64,000 nucleotides of DNA from Psychrobacter coccoides (lineage in GTDB: Bacteria; Pseudomonadota; Gammaproteobacteria; Pseudomonadales; Moraxellaceae): assembly GCF_017498085.1 (NCBI RefSeq), contig NZ_JAGBKM010000003.1:24033-88032 (forward strand), given 5' to 3'. This document shows, piece by piece, positions 9,205-18,997 of this stretch. Below the pieces are notes generated by a model. The model saw nothing but the letters and a program-made list of their open reading frames with translations. It was not told the origin of the DNA and did no database searches. Positions within the stretch are counted from its first letter, which is position 1. Every line of letters begins with the position of its first letter. Both the position numbers and the translations under genes were made by a program.

Positions 9205-9247
9205 TCATCACTCCCTTAGATTTTCACTAAGAAAAATCAGAGACCTA

Positions 9248-9718
9248 CTATATCCAGCGTCTTACTTTTGCTTTATATGCCTGATATGCTTCCCCGAACT
9301 TTTTGGCCAATACACGTTCTTCTGGTTTGATTTGTAGCTGATTCATGACAACGACAAACAGCGGCAATAGTAATAATGTCAATAAGTTAGATAAGTAAAG
9401 CCCCCATGCGATAAGTACAGTCAATAGCCCAAAATACATGGGGTTACGGCTATACTGGTATACGCCCTCAGTGACCAGCGCTGATGCTTTATCTGGCGTA
9501 TGCGGGTTTGGGGTGGTTTGCGCTTTTCTAAACTCAATAACGCCTTTTACCCCCAATGTGACCCCTGCGATAGCAAGTGCGCTTACCAACCCTTTTGAGC
9601 CTGTCAGTGAATAATCAAACGTTGGCAATTGCTTAGCGACGAAGTACATAGCGCCACCGGTCACGGCAAAGTGCACAACAGGTGGGACTTTAAGTTCTAA
9701 TGAACTGAGCTTTAGCAT
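9248..9718 (-). CDS. Isoprenylcysteine carboxyl methyltransferase-family membrane protein
   Basis: 156 residues with about four membrane segments. The C-terminal half carries the ICMT/phospholipid-methyltransferase signature: VTEGVYQYSRNPMYFG, then a hydrophobic pair of helices, then KPEERVLAKKFGEAYQAY, which binds SAM in this family. Bacterial members act on unknown, probably lipid or quinone-like, substrates in the inner membrane. ATG at 9718 has GGAG upstream. It lies 56 bp downstream of hrpA in the same direction and may be co-transcribed with it. Confidence 0.85.
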   Translation of the reverse strand: MLKLSSLELKVPPVVHFAVTGGAMYFVAKQLPTFDYSLTGSKGLVSALAIAGVTLGVKGVIEFRKAQTTPNPHTPDKASALVTEGVYQYSRNPMYFGLLTVLIAWGLYLSNLLTLLLLPLFVVVMNQLQIKPEERVLAKKFGEAYQAYKAKVRRWI

Positions 9719-9774
9719 AAAGACTCCGTTGCTTTTTGAGTATGATATTTATAGTGTAATTCATTTAGAACTCT

Positions 9775-12700
9775 TTAACCCACTTTATCCCACATCTTAC
9801 TCAGCCGCTTCGGTGAAACTGCCATGCGAGTTTTCATCGGTTGCGCAAACAGCTGTATTCGATACTCCTCCACCATCCAGCGATACTCACTGATGGCCTC
9901 ATCGTTGGCACGATTGGCCAGCCGCTCCATATGCACATCCAGCGCATAGACTCCGTCTAGGTCGGCATCAAGGTTGTGCTCCAAGCGTTCGATACGTACT
10001 TCCAGTGCCTCAAGATAGCGTGGATACTGCCGCCAATGACTATAATCCATATGATAGATAAAGTTTGACAGCTGCAAATCTTGCAGCTGGTCTTCGATAT
10101 CATCGATAGACTCGCCAAATACCTCTCGATCAAGCATAAGTAAACTTTGGCGAATACGTTGCCAACGAGTATAAACCTCTTTGAGGGTTTTAATGATATG
10201 CTGGCCGGTTAATAGAAAGTTTTTGTTGACTGTATCGAAGGTTTGTTGATACTCATCAGCGTTAAAAGGCAACTCCTCGCTCAGTCCAACGGCCACACTG
10301 TCAGCGCTCTCAGGTAAGTCACTACTGTGATCAAATAACACATAATGCTCTTCTAAAGTTGCGTCCAAAGTGGCATCGATGACGATGGTTTTAAGCTTTT
10401 CCATATCGCCAAGGGGCGCAAAGGCCAATTTAAATATCTTGTCGATTTGGCTGGTGAGCTGTTTTTTCTTGGCACCCAGTTTGGTTTTTATTAAAGTTAA
10501 AATACCCGTGCGATGTGCTTTGAGGGCAGCATTGACATCAGTATATTGATGAATGGAGACAGCATCCCCTGCCTCATCAGCGACCAGTGCAGAGAACTGC
10601 TTCATGACCACGCCAGCGCTATGACGGTTTTTACTAAAGGCAAAGTGCTCGGGAAATTCGGTATGCACGCCTTGTTGCTCATTAACCGCTTGACTGGTCT
10701 CGCTAGCATGACGAATCTGCAGGGTCTCCAGATCACGGCCTTTTTCAATGATGCGGTTTTTGTCATCGACCACACAGATTTGTGGCTGCAAGTAGCGATC
10801 AATGCTTGATGGGTCAAAATCATCAGGGGTCACCGACATAATGCCACGGCGATTCAGCGCCTGACAAAGCTGCTTAAGCAATCCTTGCTCGCCCTCCATC
10901 TGTAGCTCATCAAATAGACTATCGGCAGTGTCCGGTATCGGCACGATTTGGCGACGAATGTCTTTGGGCAAGGATTTAAGCAATTGCAGCACCAACTCAA
11001 AACGCCAACCAGGCACACCCCACAACAGCTCGATGGCGTCGAGCTGTGGTAAGGCAGCCAGCGGCACACGGATGGTCACGCCATCGTCATCGCTGGCAGG
11101 ATCAAAGACATAGCGCAGCGGCAAGCGCAAATCCCCCAACTGCCAGATTTCAGGAAAATCGCCGGTAGTTGGCGCCTGACTGGTCAGAACGTCATCATCA
11201 GTAAAGAACAGATGTTTTTTATCACTCTTTTCTACTTCAGCCCGCCAGTCTTCAAAGGCCTTTCGGCTGGCGACATGCTCGGGTATTTTTTTATCATAGA
11301 ACTGGTATAGCGCTTCTTCATCGACCAGTAAATCACGGCGACGCAGCTTGTCCTCGATACGCTCGACTTGAGCAATCTTATCCATATTATGCTGCAAAAA
11401 CGGCGCTTGCCGCCCTAGATTACCGGTTACCAGTCCATCACGGATAAATATCTCCCGTGACTCGGCCAGATTCACTTGCTCATAATTGGTCAGCTGCTTA
11501 CTGACAATGATGAGACCAAACAGACTGATCTGGGCGTAGGCTTTGACCCGTCCGGTCTTCTTTGACCAGTGTGGCTCAAAGTAATGATACTTTAGCAAAT
11601 CGCCTGCGGCTGATATCACCCACTCAGGTTCGATCTTAGCCACATTACGCATAAAGACTTGCGAGGTCTCCACCATCTGAAACGCCATAACCCAAGGCGG
11701 GTTTTGTTTAAACAGCGTACTGGAGGGGAAGATTTTGGCTTTTTGTTGACGTGCGGCTAAATATTCACCACGGTTTTCCGTCTTATGAGCGATGGTAGAC
11801 AACAGCCCTGTCATCAAAGCACGATGCAGATGTGCGTAGCGTACTGCCTTGACTTCCTCATCATCACTACTGGTAGGGTCGCCACCAAGTGTTTCTTTAC
11901 CATTGTTTTTATCCGTGGTCAGTTTTAGCTCAGTGACCATCTGCGACAGTTGCCGATGAGTTTGATGCCACTCTCGTACTCGTGGAAAACTTAGGTAATG
12001 CTTTTTGGCAAACTGGCGGCGCTGATTATTAGACAGCTTATTACCATCTTCGTCTTTATCAAACAAAGCTTTCCAGAGGCTTAAATAAAACAGAAAGTCA
12101 GAGTCGTCTTGCCGAAACAAGGCATGCTTTTGGTCGGCTTGTTGGCGCTTGTTTGCAGGGCGCTCACGTGGATCTTGCACAGCCAAGGCGGCCACCACGA
12201 TGAGCATCTCACGCATACAGTCAAAGTCGCTACCACCAACCAGCATCCGTGCCAACCGAGGATCAATGGGCATACGTGCCATTTGCTGACCGGTACGGGT
12301 CAGACGCAGCTGCTCACCGCCTTTGCGTTTGTTCGGCTTAGCGGCCTTGTTGTTTTTAGAGGGAATAGCGCCCAGCTCGTCGAGCAGCTTATGACCATCA
12401 GTGACCAAGCGGCTATCAGGCGGCTCAATAAAATCAAAGCTATCAACACTGCCCAAACGCAGATTCGCCATCTGTAAGATGACTGAGGCCAAGTTGGTAC
12501 GCAAGATCTCTGGCTCGGTAAACTCAGGACGACTGGTAAAGTCCTCCTCACTATACAGGCGAATACAGACACCGGGTGCCACACGGCCACAGCGACCTTT
12601 ACGCTGATTGGCTGCCGCTTGCGAGATGGCTTCAATCGGCAAGCGCTGCACACGTGAGCGATAAGAGTAGCGTGATATCCGTGCAAACCCCAAATCAATC

Positions 12701-13995
12701 ACATAACGAATACCAGGTACCGTCAGCGCAGTCTCGGCCACGTTGGTAGCGATAACGATACGTCGACCCCGACCTGATGGCTGAAAGATACGCTGCTGTT
12801 CATCATAGGTTTGTCGGGCAAATAAGGGCAGCACTTCAGTATGCTTGGGGCCATACTGTATCAGCACCTCTTGTAGCTCACGAATCTCCGCTTCGGTAGC
12901 GGCAAATATCAAGATATCGGCTTGATCAGCATGACCTTTATTTTGCGCATCGCTAAAGCACTCCTCGACCGCTGCAACCACAGCACGAGGTAGGTTTTCT
13001 TCAAAATCATCATAACTGTCCTCATCAGAGCTGTTGACTGGCTCATCGGTAAGTGGACGATAACGCACCTCAACCGGAAAGCTGCGCCCTTCGACATTAA
13101 AGATAGGCGCAGGGACTTGGCGTTTCAGCTTTTTATCATAATGACTAAAGTATTCACTAAAGCGTTTGGTATCGAGGGTCGCTGAAGTGATAATCACCTT
13201 CAGGTCTGGCCGTTTGGGCAACAGTTTTTTGAGATAACCCATAATAAAGTCGATATTTAGGCTACGCTCGTGCGCCTCATCGATAATGATGGTGTCGTAT
13301 TTATTTAAAAATCTATCATGGCCCAGTTCAGCGAGCAAAATACCATCAGTCATCAGCTTAACAACGGACTGCGCAGTACCTTGTTCATTAAAACGAATCT
13401 TAAAGCTGATGGTGTTACCCAGTGACTCACCCAACTCTTCAGCGATACGATTGGCGACACTTCTCGCTGCCAGTCTACGCGGCTGGGTATGGCCAATTTG
13501 CCCGGTGATACCACGTCCTGCCAGCATAGCAAGCTTTGGCAGTTGAGTGGTTTTACCAGAGCCCGTCTCCCCTGCCACGATAATGACTTGATTATCAATA
13601 ATGGCTTGCACGATATCATCGGCACGCTGACTGACAGGCAAGTCTGGATTTAGTGTGCTCGCCAGATCTTTTGGAATACTGTCGATACGAGCTTGTACTG
13701 CCAGCTGCGAGCGGGTTTTGACTTTATCGTACTGCGCCCGTTTTTTTGCCAGTTCATGAGCAACCTTACTTTGCTCATCGGTCGCTGCATCGGGGTTTTG
13801 GTTATTATCTTGACCTTTATCAAACCCTTTGTTTTTGGACGCTTGGTTTTTAGAGACAGCAGCACGGGCCAATTCTCGCTCAAGACGGCTCAGATAATGC
13901 TGGTCTTTGACAAGAACTGGCAGCTCATTATTTTGCTGATCAAAACGATGTAGAGCAGTGGTGATATTGGGCGTTGTTGTTGAATTATCAGACAT
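9775..13995 (-). CDS. hrpA: ATP-dependent RNA helicase HrpA (DEAH box)
   Basis: 1406 residues, slightly longer than E. coli HrpA. Walker A GETGSGKTTQ at about residues 141-150, DEAH in IIIDEAHERSLN near 239, motif III SATLD, then motif VI with the QRKGRCGRVAPG arginines. The helicase-associated domain follows and the C-terminal DUF3418 region typical of HrpA ends the protein. A Lys/Asn/Gln-rich, low-complexity insert lies at about residues 50-75. Start ATG at 13995 has only a weak ribosome site. Works in the cytoplasm on structured RNA or stalled translation. Many antisense open frames inside it are shadows. Confidence 0.97.
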   Translation of the reverse strand: MSDNSTTTPNITTALHRFDQQNNELPVLVKDQHYLSRLERELARAAVSKNQASKNKGFDKGQDNNQNPDAATDEQSKVAHELAKKRAQYDKVKTRSQLAVQARIDSIPKDLASTLNPDLPVSQRADDIVQAIIDNQVIIVAGETGSGKTTQLPKLAMLAGRGITGQIGHTQPRRLAARSVANRIAEELGESLGNTISFKIRFNEQGTAQSVVKLMTDGILLAELGHDRFLNKYDTIIIDEAHERSLNIDFIMGYLKKLLPKRPDLKVIITSATLDTKRFSEYFSHYDKKLKRQVPAPIFNVEGRSFPVEVRYRPLTDEPVNSSDEDSYDDFEENLPRAVVAAVEECFSDAQNKGHADQADILIFAATEAEIRELQEVLIQYGPKHTEVLPLFARQTYDEQQRIFQPSGRGRRIVIATNVAETALTVPGIRYVIDLGFARISRYSYRSRVQRLPIEAISQAAANQRKGRCGRVAPGVCIRLYSEEDFTSRPEFTEPEILRTNLASVILQMANLRLGSVDSFDFIEPPDSRLVTDGHKLLDELGAIPSKNNKAAKPNKRKGGEQLRLTRTGQQMARMPIDPRLARMLVGGSDFDCMREMLIVVAALAVQDPRERPANKRQQADQKHALFRQDDSDFLFYLSLWKALFDKDEDGNKLSNNQRRQFAKKHYLSFPRVREWHQTHRQLSQMVTELKLTTDKNNGKETLGGDPTSSDDEEVKAVRYAHLHRALMTGLLSTIAHKTENRGEYLAARQQKAKIFPSSTLFKQNPPWVMAFQMVETSQVFMRNVAKIEPEWVISAAGDLLKYHYFEPHWSKKTGRVKAYAQISLFGLIIVSKQLTNYEQVNLAESREIFIRDGLVTGNLGRQAPFLQHNMDKIAQVERIEDKLRRRDLLVDEEALYQFYDKKIPEHVASRKAFEDWRAEVEKSDKKHLFFTDDDVLTSQAPTTGDFPEIWQLGDLRLPLRYVFDPASDDDGVTIRVPLAALPQLDAIELLWGVPGWRFELVLQLLKSLPKDIRRQIVPIPDTADSLFDELQMEGEQGLLKQLCQALNRRGIMSVTPDDFDPSSIDRYLQPQICVVDDKNRIIEKGRDLETLQIRHASETSQAVNEQQGVHTEFPEHFAFSKNRHSAGVVMKQFSALVADEAGDAVSIHQYTDVNAALKAHRTGILTLIKTKLGAKKKQLTSQIDKIFKLAFAPLGDMEKLKTIVIDATLDATLEEHYVLFDHSSDLPESADSVAVGLSEELPFNADEYQQTFDTVNKNFLLTGQHIIKTLKEVYTRWQRIRQSLLMLDREVFGESIDDIEDQLQDLQLSNFIYHMDYSHWRQYPRYLEALEVRIERLEHNLDADLDGVYALDVHMERLANRANDEAISEYRWMVEEYRIQLFAQPMKTRMAVSPKRLSKMWDKVG

Positions 13996-14143
13996 ATATG
14001 CTTAGGCTATTTATTATTAATCAGTGTTTAGAGTATGGGGGTAATTGGGCGGTGATTCAAGCGGGGTTTGGTGTATACGGATGTGATATTCAAGCTAGGT
14101 TTAAATTTAGAAGCCATGGTTAAATGATCCTAGTGGATTCAAC

Positions 14144-14178
14144 AAAAAAAGAGGCCCATCGCTGACAGACCTCTTTTT
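14144..14178 (-). terminator. Terminator downstream of the putA unit
   Basis: Stem AAAAAGAGG / CCTCTTTTT with an A-run on the left, which becomes a T-run for transcripts coming from the right. It lies 64 bp after the stop of the small gene at 14242-14934. Confidence 0.75.
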
Positions 14179-14241
14179 ATTGGTTCCATTAAAAACAGTA
14201 CTTATGCTTATAGATTATAAACCCATGCTACTGTAACTGCA

Positions 14242-14934
14242 TTAATCCGCACCCAGCTCAAGTAAACTGGCATTACCACCGATCGCCGTCGTATTAATGG
14301 TGATCACACGTTCAGTGACAAAGCGATACAGATAGTCTGGAGTGAGCATTTCACAAAATCCTTCCATATCTGTCACAGCGATCACTTGCGTTAAGATGCC
14401 ATCAGTATTTGCTAGGGTTTGACTGATTTCTTGAATCTCAGCAAGACTGCCTGCCACTGCCACCTGCGCCAGACGATCGATATACAGCAAGGTCACAGTC
14501 TGCGAATCATTAGCGACACTTAATACGTTGTCACTGATACCCGTGGCATAAAGCGCTTTGGCAGCGGCCTCACACATGTCTTCTTGGCTTGGGCAATGCA
14601 GTATCACCTCATTGCCCGTTAATAACGCAGCGATCAGCTGCCCAAGTACAGCCATGGCTTTGGCTGACTCGCCACCGATGACCATGGTTTTTCCACGTGC
14701 CGTCACATATAAGTCATTAGACTCACCAGTAGCACCAGTCATGCGCTGCACGTCATCTAGACGAGGCGCTTGCTCTAATAAATGACTGAATAATCGCCGT
14801 GCCTTATTGGCATTGCCTGTCAGTAGTGCCAGTTTAGGAATAGCAGCTTGTAAATAAGCAGCACGCTCTACTGCGCTCAGTAACCGCCACGCTTCACAAG
14901 CTTGGGCATGATCTTTTTTAAACTCAGTCGCCAT
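14242..14934 (-). CDS. Free-standing C-terminal (ALDH-superfamily) domain of PutA
   Basis: 230 residues. The end RVITINTTAIGGNASLLELG matches the conserved C-terminal motif of long PutA proteins (E. coli PutA ends SVNTAAAGGNASLMTIG). MTGATGESNDLY also matches the GPTGERN region of the same domain. So this is the domain that, in long (type B) PutA, follows the P5C dehydrogenase and helps close the substrate tunnel and dimer; here it is a separate polypeptide. It starts 11 bases after the putA stop, with AAGGAG overlapping that stop and ATG seven bases on, so translation is probably coupled. It is in another frame than putA and that frame stays open back into the putA tail for at least 20 codons, so a frameshift origin is possible. 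It has no catalytic Cys or Glu motif of its own. Confidence 0.8.
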   Translation of the reverse strand: MATEFKKDHAQACEAWRLLSAVERAAYLQAAIPKLALLTGNANKARRLFSHLLEQAPRLDDVQRMTGATGESNDLYVTARGKTMVIGGESAKAMAVLGQLIAALLTGNEVILHCPSQEDMCEAAAKALYATGISDNVLSVANDSQTVTLLYIDRLAQVAVAGSLAEIQEISQTLANTDGILTQVIAVTDMEGFCEMLTPDYLYRFVTERVITINTTAIGGNASLLELGAD

Positions 14935-14945
14935 ATTGCTACTCC

Positions 14946-17900
14946 TTATACGTTTTCTGCTTGGATAGATGAGACGGCACTGCTTGCAGCGCTCGCTTTG
15001 TTTTCAGCACTTAATGGCTCATTCGTCAGACGCATCAGACGGGCGACATAATGCGGGCCACCTGCTTTTGGACCTGTCCCAGACAAACCGCAGCCACCAA
15101 AAGGCTGGACGTTGACGATAGCACCGATCTGGTTCCGATTGATGTAGGTGTTACCCACTACTGTACGGCGTTCGATGTGCTCAGCCACACTTTCAATACG
15201 GCTATGAATACCTAAAGTCAGGCCGTATCCAGTCGCATTAATCGCATCGATGAGTTTATCCAAGTCACGAGCCTGATAGCGCAAGACATGAAGTATCGGG
15301 CCAAAGTGCTCACCACCAATAACATCAATGCTTTGGACCTCAATAGCAGTTGGCAATACAAAAGTAGATCGCTCTTCGCTGACCACTGAATGAGCGCTCA
15401 TCGGCGCTTGCGCTAAGATATTGGTGGTTGGCTCAGACTGCATACGTTCGATGTGAGCATCCAAAGCCTTTTTAGCTGTCGCATCAATCACGGGGCCGAC
15501 GTCGGTTGCGACGTATGTTGGGTTACCCACCACCAGCTCTGCCATATTGCCTTGCAGCAGCTCAATCAGGTTATCAGCGATATCCTCTTGGATACACAAA
15601 ATACGACACGCTGAGCAGCGCTGTCCCGCTGAGCCAAATGCTGAGAGCACAGCATCTTGTACCACTTGTTCAGGCAGTGCAGTTGAGTCGATAATCATGG
15701 CGTTTTGACCACCCGTCTCAGCTATCAATACAGGCAGCTCTCCACTGGCTTGGGCATGATCATTTAAGCTTTGATTGATGCGTTGAGCGGTCTGTGTTGA
15801 GCCTGTAAACACCACACCCGCCAAGTTATCTGCTGCTGTCAAGGCGGCGCCCACTTCACCAGCACCCGTGACGAACTGTAACGCACTGGCTGGTACGCCG
15901 GCTTGGTACATCAACTGAACAGCGAAATGCGCAATCAAGCTGGTTTGTTCGGCAGGTTTGGCCACAACCGTATTTCCTGCTGCCAAAGCCGCCACAATCT
16001 GACCGCTATAAATCGCAAATGGGAAGTTCCAAGGACTGATACAGACAAAGGTGCCACGGGCTTTATAAACCTGACGTACCTGCTTGCCTGACAAGTCAGT
16101 AAACTCATGAGCTTGTGATGCGAGGCGCTCTGCTTCATCTGCATAAAAGCGACAAAAATCTACCGCTTCTTTAATCTCATCAATACTGTCTTGTGTGGTT
16201 TTTCCCGCTTCGATTTGACATAGCGCCATCACTTCAGCGTAGTTCTCTTCATACAAATCAGCAATTTTACGCAATATCTCAGCACGCTTAGCAGCAGGTA
16301 CCTCTTGCCACGCTTGTTGGCCTGCAACTGCAGCATCGATGGCTTGTTGGGCAATGTCAGCATTAGCATACTGCACATCCCCTGCTATCACATCATGATT
16401 CCATGGCGCACGTACCGTATGACTTTCAAGCGCTTGCTTTTGGTCATCAGCGCTATACTCGTTGATCGCTTGCCCATTGATAATAGGGGTCGCTGACCAT
16501 GTTTTGTCCATATGGCGGTCGATAGCATCTTTAAACGGCTGCCACTGCGACTCGATAAATATGTTAGGACCAAAGCTGGCACGACGTTTGCCATAGATAT
16601 CCAATGGCTGTGGTATCGCTGAGTTGTGCAATGTCTCATTCGCCAGCAACTTATCATACGGATGCACCGTGAGCTGCTCAATCGGATAAGATTTGTCTAG
16701 TAGCTGATGTACAAACGAGCTGTTGGCCCCATTTTCTAACAAACGACGTACCAGATACGGCAGCAAGTCTTTATGTGCACCGACAGGCGCGTAGATACGT
16801 ACAGGAATACTATAGGCCTGCAAAATGTGATCGTAGAGCGCATCACCCATACCATGTAAGCGCTGGAATTCAAAATCCTTATGGCTACTCATGGTCATGA
16901 CAGAGGCCAAAGTATGGGCGTTGTGTGTGGCAAACTGAGGCCAAATCAGGCCACGTAAATGCTCAGACAATAAGTAACGGGCACAGGCCAGATAAGCCAC
17001 GTCGGTGCCTTCTTTACGAGTCCATACCGGATAGCCTGACAAGCCTTTTTCTTGCGCCAGTTTGATTTCAAAGTCCCAGTAGGCGCCCTTAACCAACCGC
17101 AGTGGAATGCGATCTCCGACTTCTTTTGCCAAGCGTGCAAGCCAAGCAAATATAGCGATAGCCCGCTTTGAGTAGCCTTGAACAACCAGACCCAATCCAT
17201 CCCAGCCAGCCGTTAGAGCGTCACGGTACAAAGACTCAAACAGCTTTAAAGAAATCTCTAAACGATCTGCTTCTTCTGCATCGATACTCAGATCAACATT
17301 GACCTCACGAGCCGCTTCAATGAGCAGCATACAGCGCTGGCGCAGCAGCCCCATCACTTGCGCTTCTTGTGTCGCTTCATAACGTGGATGCAGAGCAGAC
17401 AGCTTGATCGACACTGACGGCTTGGGCATACCTTCTTTGACCTTGACATTAGCAGTCGATTTGATCGCATGCAGATAGTCATTAAAGTATTTTTCTGCAT
17501 CTTTATTGGTGACCGCTGCTTCACCTAGCATATCAAACGAATAGGTATAGCCTTTATTACGGTAAGGCTGACTGTTTTTATTCGCCTCTTCGATGGTCTC
17601 ACCCAGCACAAACTGGTGACCCATGATGCGCATGGCTTTTTGCATCGCCGCCCGAATCATCGGCTCACCCATGCGTTTGGTCATACGATCCAAAAACCCA
17701 GAAGCAGTGGTGCTGCTATCAATACTGACCACACGGCCCGTCATCATCATGCCCCAAGTCGAGGCATTAACGATAAAATTATTATCGTCTTTTAAGTGTT
17801 TTTTCCAGTCAGCCACGCTCATTTTGTCACGGATAAGCGCATCAGCAGTATAGCTGTCCGGCACACGTATCAAAGCTTCAGCCAAGCTCATTAGCAAGAT

Positions 17901-18203
17901 GCCCTCTTGGGTATCCAGACTGTACTCTAGTAGCAGCGAATCGACCATCTTCACGGCTTTGCCATCACTACGAACATGCTCGACTAATTTGCGAGTCTGC
18001 TCGCTTGCATCATCACGCTCTTTGTCAGTAGGCTGTGCCAGAGGAAGCAGCTCGGTCAACCAGCGATCTTCATCCACACTATATAGCGGTGAAATACGCG
18101 CATACAGCTCCTCGCTTGAGTGCGTGATATATTCAGGCGTCAGCAAGTCAGTAGGCTTAAATAAGATGGGCTCTTTCGGGGTAAACTGATCTATTGGGTT
18201 CAT
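14946..18203 (-). CDS. putA: Bifunctional proline dehydrogenase / P5C dehydrogenase
   Basis: 1085 residues from the ATG at 18203, chosen because GTGGAG lies just upstream; a longer frame to 18281 lacks support. It oxidises proline to glutamate in two steps. Order: N-terminal arm and alpha domain, FAD-binding proline dehydrogenase barrel (SIKLSALHPRYE, LVKGAYWD), linker, then P5C dehydrogenase with NFPFAIYSGQIVAALAAGN, AETGGQNAMI and catalytic Cys in GSAGQRCSACR near residue 863. No ribbon-helix-helix DNA-binding domain is present at the N-terminus, so it should not be its own repressor as in E. coli. The protein stops soon after the dehydrogenase domain; the missing C-terminal domain is encoded by the next gene. 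Confidence 0.96.
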   Translation of the reverse strand: MNPIDQFTPKEPILFKPTDLLTPEYITHSSEELYARISPLYSVDEDRWLTELLPLAQPTDKERDDASEQTRKLVEHVRSDGKAVKMVDSLLLEYSLDTQEGILLMSLAEALIRVPDSYTADALIRDKMSVADWKKHLKDDNNFIVNASTWGMMMTGRVVSIDSSTTASGFLDRMTKRMGEPMIRAAMQKAMRIMGHQFVLGETIEEANKNSQPYRNKGYTYSFDMLGEAAVTNKDAEKYFNDYLHAIKSTANVKVKEGMPKPSVSIKLSALHPRYEATQEAQVMGLLRQRCMLLIEAAREVNVDLSIDAEEADRLEISLKLFESLYRDALTAGWDGLGLVVQGYSKRAIAIFAWLARLAKEVGDRIPLRLVKGAYWDFEIKLAQEKGLSGYPVWTRKEGTDVAYLACARYLLSEHLRGLIWPQFATHNAHTLASVMTMSSHKDFEFQRLHGMGDALYDHILQAYSIPVRIYAPVGAHKDLLPYLVRRLLENGANSSFVHQLLDKSYPIEQLTVHPYDKLLANETLHNSAIPQPLDIYGKRRASFGPNIFIESQWQPFKDAIDRHMDKTWSATPIINGQAINEYSADDQKQALESHTVRAPWNHDVIAGDVQYANADIAQQAIDAAVAGQQAWQEVPAAKRAEILRKIADLYEENYAEVMALCQIEAGKTTQDSIDEIKEAVDFCRFYADEAERLASQAHEFTDLSGKQVRQVYKARGTFVCISPWNFPFAIYSGQIVAALAAGNTVVAKPAEQTSLIAHFAVQLMYQAGVPASALQFVTGAGEVGAALTAADNLAGVVFTGSTQTAQRINQSLNDHAQASGELPVLIAETGGQNAMIIDSTALPEQVVQDAVLSAFGSAGQRCSACRILCIQEDIADNLIELLQGNMAELVVGNPTYVATDVGPVIDATAKKALDAHIERMQSEPTTNILAQAPMSAHSVVSEERSTFVLPTAIEVQSIDVIGGEHFGPILHVLRYQARDLDKLIDAINATGYGLTLGIHSRIESVAEHIERRTVVGNTYINRNQIGAIVNVQPFGGCGLSGTGPKAGGPHYVARLMRLTNEPLSAENKASAASSAVSSIQAENV

Positions 18204-18926
18204 ACCAACTCCACAACTATCGTTTAAAAAACCATAATAAATGGTGCGTCGGAGTATTTTTATACCTGTATAAAACAACAATCAATAATAAAACGGTCAC
18301 AATCCTGCCTAATAACAGACAAATTTGCGCTCACGCTAATGATTTAATCAAATTGGCGCTAAAACCATCGTATTAACGATACGTTAATGATTAATAGAGA
18401 TTAAAAATACCAAACGGCGCCATCACAAAACGAACAAATCCAGCATCAGCTGGAGACGGTTAAGTATGTCGTCGAACGTTAAACATGCTACGTTAACAAT
18501 GCAAAGGCAACAACGAACAGTTAAGCGGCATTAGTGCCTTCTTCTTGTCTGTAGTGAAAGGAGTGTGACTGCTCGATAGTACAGTAGCAAAAATCCTGCA
18601 GGCAATGTGAACCACCTGATAATAATGCTTAGATGAATATCTACGTTTGCAGTCTTGTATGACGCTAATTCACTGTAAGAAAAACCTCTACGGCGTTGAT
18701 TGAGGTGATGCGCTTAACCTGTTTATATTATCATGAATACAGCAATCAAACTAACGATATCATCTCTATATCATAATAAATATACCATTTAAAAACAAAC
18801 AGTTGGCTTATCTACAGAAATGCGAGGGCTTTTTTGTGTCTTTTCATTTATCACCATGCATACTTTAGCTCGACAAATCTATCGATAATGGCAAAAACCA
18901 ACTTATCTAAATGTGCTTTTAATAGT
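18204..18926. other. Long putA upstream region
   Basis: About 720 bases with no supported gene. The putA-proximal half contains an inverted repeat and repeated CGTTAA sites (see next entry). The rest is AT-rich without recognised structure. Confidence 0.45.
18372..18496 (-). promoter_or_regulatory. Putative operator cluster upstream of putA
   Basis: A 7-bp inverted repeat ATTAACG / CGTTAAT with a 3-base spacer lies at 18372-18388, about 170 bases before the putA start. The same half site CGTTAA recurs at 18477-18482 and 18491-18496, and a variant CGGTTAA near 18457. The spacing and repetition look like sites for a dimeric regulator. Because PutA here lacks its own DNA-binding domain, a separate regulator is expected; its identity is unknown. 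Confidence 0.4.
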
Positions 18927-18966
18927 AAAAAACCCTCCCTATGTATAAACAATAGGAAGGGTTTGT
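18927..18966 (-). terminator. Terminator of the NCS2 permease gene
   Basis: Stem at 18930-18942 / 18952-18964 (13 bp with one G-U type pair), followed on the minus strand by six T. It begins 34 bp after the permease stop. Confidence 0.85.
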
Positions 18967-18997
18967 CATAATAAGACGCAAAAAACAGTACTGAAGT

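Noticed and set aside
12109-12477. 122-codon frame on the plus strand inside hrpA
   Set aside because: Lies wholly in a well-conserved helicase gene; a shadow of its codon usage.
14934-14948. Programmed frameshift joining putA to the downstream domain
   Set aside because: No canonical slippery heptamer at the junction and a good ribosome site plus ATG exist; kept only as an alternative under the split-PutA finding.
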